Positions 50,501-62,500 of a stretch of 64,000 nucleotides of DNA are shown piece by piece. Each line of letters opens with the position of its first letter. Within the stretch, counting starts at the first letter, position 1. This DNA comes from Archilochus colubris. Its lineage: Eukaryota; Chordata; Aves; Apodiformes; Trochilidae. Both the position numbers and the translations under genes were made by a program. The stretch covers positions 46,652,156 to 46,716,155 of the forward strand of contig CM041115.1 of the NCBI GenBank assembly GCA_023079485.1. The letters run 5' to 3'. Below the pieces are notes generated by a model, which saw nothing but the letters and a program-made list of their open reading frames with translations, did no database searches and was not told where the DNA came from.

Positions 50501-53500
50501 TACAGATGACACCAAATATGCTTAATTTATAGCTACGTTTTAGTCACAGTGAAATTCACCAATATAAATGCAAAAACAGCACTACAGAATTTACTCTAGA
50601 CCATTCACATACTACTTTCATATTTATTCACCATTTTTATTGAAAAGATAAACCTATCTTTTCCATGTTTCTGAAACATAAGCTCTACAAATATATACAA
50701 GAAACAGATGTAAATACTTCCAAGACATAAAATATTTAGTTTGGTTTGCAGGTAATTTTATGTTTCAAATAGACAAAATGAAAAAATACTGTTCATCATC
50801 TTTGTATCAGTTATATCATTATTTAAAAATCTTAAAAGCCACAAGTGTTTCTGATTTGAGCATCTGTCACTTTGAAATAAAGCTAAAGAAAAAGTCTAAC
50901 TGTAAATATTAACTTTTATCTGAGTCTATTAAACTTATCTCAATAATGACCTCACATAAGCCTGCTTGGGCTTAAAAACAAAGGTAATTATATCTTTCAA
51001 CTGTTGCATTTTATCTATATTTTAAATCTATTATTACATCTCTATTTAGATCATATGCATTTATATAAATTTTTCATACATTCATAAACCTGAAATTTAA
51101 TCAGAACAGATACAGAATTTGACCTACATCTGTTTTCCCCAAAGAGAATAACTTCACTAGTCCCAAAAGACTGACAAACAAAAATTAATTATTTTCCAAT
51201 TAAGTTCTGTATGTAGCATTTAAGATATTTTCCTCCAGATGGCTTTTAACCTATTTTGAATCACTTGAAGTACACTTAATTAATAATATGAATTTCTAAA
51301 GGATGTTATTTCAACCACAACTTACATTATTCAACACCAAAAAAAACCCCAACCCAAATCAAATATAAGTGCAATATGAGAACTTTTGCTCCTGGGTGGA
51401 GTTACTTAGCAGCAAATGCTCAAAGTCATTACTTGCTAGGTTATAGCCTGGGAAAAAAAAGATGCACTTATATACGATTTTTAAAGGGAAATTATCTCCA
51501 AACATTATAAAAACATTGTAAGCAAACTTAATAAACCTCCATTTTCTACCAAAATCAAATATAAATCTAAAACTGAGCTGTTCAGGTTGGAAACCTATTT
51601 TTAAAATTCATAGTAAAGACCATACTGTATGGGTAAGATGAGTAAAGGTATGAAATATTTAGAGAGTCAGCCCTGGTAAATAATTGACTAAACAACTATG
51701 ACTCCAGTTAAACTGAAATATTTATAAAACATTAAACTCTCAATTAATTAAATAAGTCAATCTCATGCATAAATTAGGAAATAATAGGAAACAAAGAAAA
51801 AACTACATCCTCCTTAAAATGAGCACATATGAAATCAGGTAAAAAAAAAAAAAAACACACACAGAAAACCTCACAGAGGAATCATAGAGCAAAAATTGCA
51901 ATTCCAAAACTTGTACTTTAATTAATTAATGTATCATCTGCAAAGTGAAAGTCAATTAAACACACAATTTAGAATTCTATTTTAAAACCTATTAAAACAA
52001 ATTATTTCAATAAATGCCAGAACAAACCACTAGAAAACAAAATTAGGAAGTTTAAAGAGACAAAGAATGAACCTATACCAAAACTTCCAGCACAGTGTCT
52101 GTATTTGAGTTTAAAGACAATAAGCAGTGCTTAAAAAATAAGCAAAACATCAGTACATTTGGTCTAGAATTTCAGCTTCTTCCAAAATGACCACAAAAAC
52201 ATACACAGGAAATATTGGGAGATATATACCTATCACATTATTTTCGAAAAAGCCTTCACAGTCAAGAAAGAAATATCATGGTAAGACTTAACAGCTGGAT
52301 GCAAATCTCATTATTAGGAACACACTCTGAAGAGCACACCGGGAATGAATGGAACGTAGTTCACGGGGGCACAGCAGCTCATCTTGTAATTATTGTTTGG
52401 TTTATATCAAGACTTCACAGTAGTATTAAATACGAGTATATCAACAGTTCAAGTGTTCCCAGTCTTAATACACATTTCTTAGACTTTGCTCCTCCAAAAT
52501 ATGGTCCCTTTAAAAATTACAGTTGAATAATAATTCTGATAATTTCTCTCTAATACTATTATTATTTAAATAACAACTTTTATAATGTCATATCCTCAAA
52601 ACAGTTATTTTGTAAACATCCAAAATGGAATCTAAAAGTCCTCTATAATATTTCATGTAACATTTTTGTAATGCAATTTTCCTTTTTCAAATTTAATTGA
52701 AACAATCACAAAACAATTCCAGTTTTGACTTTGACATCACCAGACTCATACTGAAAAAAATCCAAGACTCAAACCTGCTAAAACACGTATTTTTAGCTTG
52801 ACAGACAGCCTCTACCACTGTATTCTTACATTAAGAACACCAACCAAATTTAAGTTTCTTCTGTAAAACAAAGGAATTTGAATTTGTATTATTAGAAAAG
52901 CTGAGAAGGAAAATACAGGTAAGATGAATACAAACTAATTAACATGTCAAAAATACAAAAACACAAATACCAACAGGAGAAAAAGATTTCAAGAAAGACT
53001 AGTAACTTACAAAGACACATTATTTATATAAAAAGGTTAAAATTAACTTTGGGCCTTTTCCCTTATTTTAAAGTTACAAATAGTGGATTTATTGCTGTAT
53101 CTGGAGATTTTTATCCAAGTATCTTTCCACTTCCTATATGGAAATATCTTAACGATAAGATTTGCAGAATAACACAGCAAAAGGCAAGTAAATAAGGTAA
53201 TTTTGTGTACTTCAAATTAAGATAATTTTTTTTTTAAATTAACTTTTTTTTCAGATCATCATAGGGATATTTAGGATTCGTAAGTAAGTAACTTTATGAT
53301 AAAATCTCTATTTACAATAAAGGAAGAAACACTTGAAAATAATCTGAAGATTTTATTTGGGCATGCTGTCTGTTTCCTGTCTCCCTCTTCACATGCCTTC
53401 ACAGACCTTGCTTTGTGTAAATAAAGGCAACTTTATTTAAACTGTCAAAAGCCAGCTAATTAAGAATTATTTTAACTTTATTGTGATAGTTACACTATAA

Positions 53501-56500
53501 TCCACACAACAGTCAAATGTTTTAACTTGTCTTTACATAGGAAACAGGTAACACTCTGCAATATACCATAAAGACATTTCATCTGACAAAGTAAGAGCCA
53601 TGGGAGATGTAGTAGAAGATTACAAGCAACTAAGATGAGAAGATTTAATAGCAGAAGGTAGTAATAAAATAAAATAAAATAAACATTTAGAGGCAGGCTA
53701 AGCATGCAGTACAAGCAAGAGAGAGTGTATGTGAAGAAGAGACAACTTACATGGCTGTTGAGAAGAGAGCTTCTGTGAGTGGACAGACCATCAGACTTTT
53801 GCAGTGTCTCAATCGCCATTTCAATCTGATAATAGATTTCATTAAAAAAAAAAGGACTCAAGACGAGATAGTAAAAAAAGCCTGATCAGAGAAGTTTTGA
53901 CAGATTGCTTACAGATCAACAGAAATGCCTCCTTTATTCAAGGCTAGGGCATTGATTCTACTAAAAGGTTTCATTCCAGAGAATGAGGTCAGAAAGGCAT
54001 TTTGCTTGCATATATATTGCAGGATAACTGCCTCAAAGTCCACTTTACCTTCCTACCTTCTTAGGAAATGAAATGAGTAGATTTACCAGTGAGCTGTACT
54101 GTAACAAAAGTAATCCTGACTGAACAAATGTATAATTAACAAAATAATAAAATAAGTATATTTCTAAACAGAATTTAAAGAAATGCCTCCATATGTTTCC
54201 CCTTCTACTATATCAGAAAGACATGCACAGTTTGCAGTAAGAATTTAATTACAAACAAAACTTTTGCTCTCTGGAATCACAGAATAAATCCCAAACCCAA
54301 ATAATTAATAGGTTTTCCACCATAAGCTTCACTGGGACAAGGTGTCACCCTTACTGCTGCCAGCACCCTTTGATTATCCCCAGCTGTCAAAGTAAGTGGG
54401 AAGTCAGGAGTTATACAGACTGCAGGATCCAGCCTTTGGAAAAGCAGGTTTGTTCACAATAGTTTTGCCTTTTAAAAGGAAAAGAAAACACATCACTACT
54501 AAAATACAAAGTAGTATTTCTTCAAATGCAAATGTATGAATACTCTCACATCCATGTTCATTCTTTTGGTTTTTAATATCAGTGGAATTTTTGATCAGTT
54601 TGGTAACAGCATCACTGAGGAAAAAAAATTAGAACTTAACTGCAGTTTAACTGGGGAGCTGGAAGAGCAAAAACAATGAAAATGACAGACAACAGGATGC
54701 ACAGCAAGAAAAGGCATGCAATTAATTAGCTACATTAAATGGCGAAGTAAAAGCAATGGAAAACAACACTTATACTTTTAAAACACCAGCTCTCCATGGA
54801 CATTGCAAAATGAGCCTTGCCTAATCTACTTCAAATATCACCATCGTATCCATAATTTTAGTGGCATAATTTATCAATCCTGGCTGAATTCACTCTGTAG
54901 AGCAGAAACTGAAGAATACCACAGTTGATATTTGAATTTATTGTATATATTAAACTAACTTCTTCCTTTTTACAGGGCAATTGACAATTATTTTATTACA
55001 ATAATTATGAGGAGTTAGTTCTGTTTCTCTCTGGCAACTGTTTAATACTAGCCATACAAGCCTTTTCATAAAACTTGATTATTAAAAATACAGTTACTAT
55101 GTAAGAAAATATAATCTTACGTGGCAATTTTTAAAAATATTCTGATCTCTTATTGCTTCAGTGAAACTATGAGGTCAAAGTATTCAATTACAGTGCAAAG
55201 ATCACATTTAAAGTGTGCTTTATGATAAAATTGCAACCTTAAAACATCATAATCAGAATGAAGTTACCTTACTAAATACTGTAGCTACAGAATTTCCCCT
55301 TTGCATGATGCTGCAATTAAAAAATGAAGACTGCATATACATTTAAATCCTAATTCTGAATCCTAGATTTCTTGTTCAGCACTGAAATTACACCTCCTGC
55401 TCCTCATTCCCACCACTGAACTATTCACAGTTTGTTGCTGCAACGTGTGGCCTTGTTTTTTCAGAGAACCAATCTGTTAAAAAGTCATAGTAATTGCACG
55501 TACAAAGAAAACTGATGTCACAGATGACACATATTCCTCACTACCATAACTGCTTCAATGTTTTTGTTGCTATGCAAAGAGGCAAAGAGAGAAACTGGGA
55601 TGGTTTGGGGTTTTTTTGGTTTTTTTTTTTTGTTTTTTTTTTTGTGTTATTTGAGGGATTTTTGTTGCTGGACTTTCTTTCAGAACTAGATTTCATCAGT
55701 ATGGTGACTGAGGACAATGAAGCTGTGTTCCCTTTCATGGCACAGCATAACTCAAGGTGTGTTGGTTACCACTAAAACACAATAAACCAGCCATACACTG
55801 GGCTGCATGAAAAAAGGCCATAGGAGGTGATTCTCTCTGCTCTGAACTTGTGAATCCCTACCTGGAGCACTTTGTCCAGTTCTGGAGCCCCCAGCACAAG
55901 AAGGGCATGGAGCTGCGTGAGTGAGTCCAGAGGAGGGTCACAAAGATGGTCACAAAGGGGGCTGGAGCACCTCCCCTGTGAAGCCAGGCTGACAGAGCTG
56001 GGGTGGTTCAGCCTGGAGAAGGTTTGCAGGGAGACTTTACAGCAGGCTCCCAGCACCATAAGGGGGCCTACAGGAAAGCTGGAGAGGGACTTTTTTCGAG
56101 GGCATATAGTGATAGGGGAAGGGGGGAAGAGTTTCAAATTGAAAGAGAGTAGATTTACATTGGATAATAGGAAGAAATTCTTTCCTGTTAGAGTGGTGAG
56201 ACACTGGAACAAGAGAAGCTGCCCTATCCCAGAAAGTGATTAAGGGTGGATGGAGCTTTGAGCAATCTGGTCTTCTGGGAAGAGTCCCTGTCCATGGTAG
56301 GGTCATTTGAACTAGATGGTCTTTAAGGGCCTTTCCAACACACACCATTCCAGGATACCGTAATAAAGCTCAGAAAGATACATTATCTACATTTTAAGAG
56401 AGCTGTCATCATATTCTACTAGGGAAAGCTTCTCAAGAGAAACTGTTCATTGCAAATAATTTTGTTCATTATTTGTTGCCCAAATTTTGATAAAATGAAC

Positions 56501-59500
56501 TTTCAGCTTTATTTGACAAATACATATCTCTGTAATGCCAGAAACTTTCTTCCTCTGTAGGCTATCCAATCACTTAGTGTTTTTGAGCATAAAATGTTTG
56601 ATTTGAAGACATGTTTTGCAGAGAACAAATAATTGGTCTTGACCTTTCTGAAAATTTCCAGCTAATTCTTATTTTCCTCTACATCTTTTCCTCAGGGCTC
56701 AATTGTAGGGCAAACTCTGTTCGGTATTTTTATTAGTGATCTGTATTAAGGAGTCTAATGTACCATTAGCAAGTTTGCTGATGGTACCAAATCGGGAGGT
56801 GCTGTTGACTGTCTTGAGGAATGAGTGCTCTGGATAGACTGGACCACTGAGTTATGATTAACAGAATGAAATTTAACACATCAAAATGCTAGATTTCAGT
56901 GACAGAAGTGTCAGGAACAAGTATAAACTGGGATAGAAGTGGCTGGAGAGCAGCCCCGCAGAAAGGGACCCGGGGGTGCTGGTCAACAACAGGATCAGCA
57001 CGAGTCACCAAGAGGGCAATCAGCATCCGGGGGTGCATCAAACACAGCATCACCAAGCCCATCACGAGAGGGGACTACCCCACCATATTCAGCCATGGTG
57101 CAGCCTCATCTTGAGAACTGCATGCAGTTCTGAGCCCCACTGTTTGAGAAAGATGTGAAGGTCTTTAAATCCATTCAGAGGAAAGCAACAAGGAAGGTGT
57201 GTCCCCTGAGGAGCAACTAAGGATTTGGTTTTGTCTGGTTTGGAGAACTAGAGGTTGGGGGTGACCTCATTGCTCTCTCCACAGATTCCTGAAGGAGGGA
57301 ACTACTGAGGGAGGTGCTGACCTCTCCTCACTCAGATCCAGTGACAGAATGCATCAAAATGCTTCGAGGGAAGGTTTAGACTGGATGTGAAGCATTTTTT
57401 GACTGAGAGGGTGGATAAACACTGTAACATGCTTCCTGGAGAGGCGGTTTCCTTGCCCAAGTATGTCAGTGACTAAGAGGCATTAAAACACTACTCTTAA
57501 CAACATGCTTTAGCTTCTGGTCAGCACTGAGGTGATCTGGCAGCTGGGCTAGATGATCACTGTATGTCCCTTCCAACTGAAATGTTCCACTTTATTCTCT
57601 TATTCCAAGCTTTCCGGTTTTCAAGAAAATATACAGGGCACAGAGTACCATGTGTACAGGGAGCAACAGCTACCTGAGTAAAAAGCTGTTTATGTGAAGG
57701 ACCTATTCCTTCAAGCTTTTAAATTTTGGACACAGATTTTTATTTAGGCTCTAGAAAACCTGAACATAATTTCAACTCTATTCAAAATACCATTTAAGTA
57801 CACACACAGCTTAGTTACATGGGTAATGCAGTACTTTTTATTATGGTATTTTGTGGAAAGAATTGGAAAGTAATTTTAACATTTAAAATTATATTCTGCA
57901 TAAATACAATAAGAAGAGTGACACCCTTGCATATTTGGCAATAAGCAGTGAGAGATTCCAGGCACAACTAACTACACACACATCTGAAATGCTAAATTAC
58001 AACACAAATTACACATTCATTTATTTGAAATGTGATCGGTCATGCATTTCTCCTGCTCTTCTCTTAACAAGATTAAAACCATTGAACTTTCTGACTGGTA
58101 ACTAAAATGTACATCACCACTCCCACTGCAAATCCAAGTAACTGTGCTACATGTTACACTATTGGTAGGTAGGTACACAGCCTGTAAAGTAACTAAAGTA
58201 ATAAATAAGGGCAGACAATATATTAAAGCATGACAACTATGAAAACTATGATTGAAGACTTCCTCAACGTACTTTGTACACCAGCTGAAATACTGCTTTG
58301 TACTCTGACATGCTTGTTAATGATTAATGGTATTTCCCCAGTGGTAAAAAATTCAACAGTTTGACCCCAGTATAAGCATCCAGAATCCTACCAAGTCAGT
58401 CTTTATGCGATCTACTGATTTGGTAGTTATTAGCAGTTCTTGCTAGTAGATGTCATAGCATTCCCTAACATGTTACTAGATAAACAAATCACACTTAATA
58501 GTCTCAGACACGTTATGCTATCAGATGTTATACTCAGATATGTATATGCTATGCTGTCATAGACATTGCAAACACCTATCCTAAATTCACTTTGAAAAAA
58601 ATTTCCTTCCTCTTAGGAAGTAGAAAGAAATAGCACTTTATCATGATTCAGCTGATTAACTAACAATTAAAATAATTAACATGAAGTATTTATAGTAAGT
58701 AGCTTTGACGTGATCAAAGGACATAAATAACACAATCTGCAGAAATCTAAGCCCTGAGGTTTTTTAATAAATTGGATACCCTACAATTTATTTTACCTAT
58801 TTCCATCTGCAAACCATCCTCCAACAGCAGCACAGTAGGCAACTTTAGCTGGTATTTTAAATTTCAATTTATTGCTCCATTGTGTTCAAGGAAATGAACT
58901 TCTGTCACTATCTCCCCAGGAACTCCCATTCACAATGCCTTTTATCCACTTCCAAAGGTTTGCCCTTTGCCCAAGGCTTTGAAGGAAGTGAAATTCTAAA
59001 GGAACTTCTCACACACATACTTCATTTTGAAGGAATTACTAATTCATCATAATGTGTGTAAGAAAGGTACAGCTAGCTAGGTTATGCGTACTCATGAAAA
59101 CTGTGCTTACCTAAAGAAGGTGTATACATACCAAGAACTAATCTGAAGCTACAGGATAAATGAACTCAGGGCTTTGAAAATGTGATGCTTTCACTCCTAG
59201 GATGTCACAGACATGCATTACTAAGGGTAATTTTCAAATCTGTTTCAGGACAGAGTACTCCTTGTATGTCATGTTGTTTTCTGAAACAAGCTTGAGGGTT
59301 GAATTGCACAGAGAGGCTTGCACAGGAATAAGAAGTTTGAAAATTAAATAGTACTGAACATACTAAGACAGCTCAGGTCTAGTTTTTGCAGTTGTAAGAA
59401 TTACATTTAAAAGATCTGCATTCTACAAAACAGGCAGAGGTGTAAACAGGTTCTGTAAAATTCAGCTCAAGAGAAAGAAACAATACTTTAGAGCTAGAGA

Positions 59501-62500
59501 GAAAGAAAGAGACTTTAAGTCTGTTGGAATGAAAGAAATGTAAACAGGGAAAAAAGGAAGAACACAAAAAGATGTTAAAAAAGTATAGTATTTTATATAT
59601 GCTGACCATAAAAGAAATGCTAATAAACCTTCAATCATAGAAAAAAAGCTTTTTTCCCCCACCTACCATTTATGAATTTTTAAATATAACATCCAAGTTA
59701 AGTATGCAGAACAAACACAGCTCAAAATACCTGCTGCAAATACATACCTCCAGTAGTCTGCAAGTACAGAAGGCATGCACACTGACTAATGAATATGTTC
59801 TTTAGTGATTGCAAAAGAACATACAGAGTCAACACGGGGGAAAAGGTACACCTAACAGCCACAAGGCCAGAAAAATGAAGTATTTGGAGCTGACTACTTT
59901 TTCTTCTCTAATTTTCCAATGAAACATTGCTGTCCCATGTTTATCTTCCTTGCTGGAAGTTCTCTGTCCACCATCTGGCCAAACAAACCAATTCACCATT
60001 TCTCTCTTGGATCCTTCAGTTATTTCTAAACCTCATCTTTATTAATACATCTTCAAGAAGATTTTAAACTTTTTTATTCATGGCTGGTTTTCCTGTATTT
60101 TGTACAAACATGTAAATGAAAAAAAAAAAGAAAAATATCCCTTGTCAAGCTGAATATAGGGACTGCTGAAATATATACATTACATCTAACACTAAAAAAC
60201 TGAAAGCACACCGTACTTAATCAGAACAGAAAATCTGAATTGAGAAATTAAAAGGGAAGTGTAGTTCATATTGTTATTAAAACCAAATCTGAAGACATTT
60301 ATAGGAAGAGAGCCTAAAAAGAGGTACAGTGGTCATTTTAGTACAAATATGTATTTAATCAGAAACAAGTAAAAATCCAGTCCTTTAGAATGGTGGTGCC
60401 TCCATGCATACTGGTAACCAAACTGTTAAGAGAACATCAGTAGTAAGTCATCTTGCATCCACAAGTTCCTGCATCACAGAGCTTAAAATCAAAAGAATTC
60501 AGAGAAATTCTTCTCATGGATGCAAAGATACCTACATTTGTTATCTGATGATTAAGAAAATCCAAACATTATGCTTCTTACAGCATTCTTTAATAAGTAG
60601 TTGGAAAGTACTTGGAATGCTATATTGGAAGGAATTAAGTTTCCAGCAACACTGTGTCTTGATCTTTGACACTCAAATACCAGAATAAATACTTCCTGAC
60701 CAAAAATGGAAACTACCTACGAGGTGCTACAGGGCTTTTACACAAAAAACAAATCAAGAGCCAGACTGAAAACTGAGGCCAGATTGTATCAGAAGACAAA
60801 AAAGGCACATGGGCAGGTGAAGCTAGAATAAAGCCAGGGCAGGTATAGCTAGACTTAGTAGGGTCATTCTCCCTTTCCCCACATTTCTATTCTTTTGAAC
60901 AGGCCACAGTCTCAATTCAAGACATCACGGTGAAGCAGCAAGACATTCAAAGGGGCAGGGAAAGTCAAAATTTATTTTGGGCACAATTCTAGACTGAAAC
61001 CTCTGAAATAGGGAGGGAGAAGCCATGAGGCTCCACATCTCTGAAGGAGAAGCCCAAGGACAAAAAGTCTTGGAGGCAAAGGTTTATAATGGCACAAGAT
61101 CCACAAATCCTCTAAACTTCCCACTCCTCCAGTTAATTCATACCATATAAGTGTTTTTTTTCAGCATCAGTGATTAACCATTCGGATGACTAATTTTAAA
61201 AAAGAAAAAATACAGATATATTGTCCTTGTATCTAGAAATGCCTTCCTCTCCACCTTCCCTGCCCACCTCCTTCCAAAAAAAAGTCACTGTACTCAATTG
61301 CAGAATTCATATGTAAATGTCTTGCCAGTATAAGAGGTCAGATCAAATTAAGTAATCTGATTAGCGTAAAAATCTGTGTATCTCTGATCTGATCAGAAAT
61401 GGTTTGCTTCATGCTATAGTGGATCCAGCTAATAAAAATTACTTCCAGAAAAGTTGGAAGAGGAACTGAGGAGGAGAAAGTTGGTCTACCAAGAAAGAGA
61501 TTAATAAATAAAAATTCATCACAAACTACTTTCAAAGTGTAACCCCTCCACCTTTAACAGACCATTAGTTACTTTTATGCTATTAAAATAATTGCAAAAC
61601 TCTCACTAAAACTGTATTATCAGGGTATGATATTTAGACTGTGCTTTCTTGCTTCTTGTTTTCCTCCTCCATTAGTTACAACACATTTTCAGTAGGTACC
61701 ATGCTTCTTTTAAAGTTAAAAACAAACTTTACATATTCTGCTTAATACCAGAATTACAATTTGTGGTGACACATATCTATATTAATTTTCCTTTTATTTT
61801 CATTCACATTTAGATATGCAGTAAAATAGCTCAAGTACTGCAACAGCATGAGTGGAGACCTTCTGTGGTTGACGATGACTTATGACTGACAACTGTAATT
61901 GCAGATCAGTCTTAAAGTTTGTTAGAAAACATGACTAATAGATGGGAGCCTCTCACTGCTAACAAGCACAGCATATTTATTACTAAAACTATATGAATAT
62001 TTTAATCTTGTAACATTATAAAATATGACTAGTTCATCCTGCCTTATCACAAGAACAGTTATTAAACATTTACACATGAAAGAAAAAAAAAAGTGACTTA
62101 GATTTCATTATTAACATGGCAATTCAATAGTCAAGTTAGTCTCTTAAATACAGCTGCCCTTTCTTTTATGCTAGCTGCCAATAGACCAAACAGATGATTC
62201 TTTAATACATCTTTCAATACGTGAATTAATTTCAAATAGTCACACAGCTAAGGTAAATCACTTCTAATTCAACGCAATCACAATTTATTCTTTACATATC
62301 TAAATATAGTCACATGAAAATGTTGGAATTCTACACTATCTTTTATATAGAAAGTCTTCAGAGGGACTTATTTTATAGATTTGACTTTTAACCTTAAACT
62401 GTCCTGTTTGTTTCTTTCATCTTAAGCTAGATGTATCAAAAATATATAACGTCAATAATACAAGGGATTTGCTTATTACAGAAGGTAATTCTTTGATCAG

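Noticed and set aside
55494..55775. Phenylalanine-rich, membrane-like plus-strand peptide
   Set aside because: Produced by poly(T) tracts; no start context or homology.
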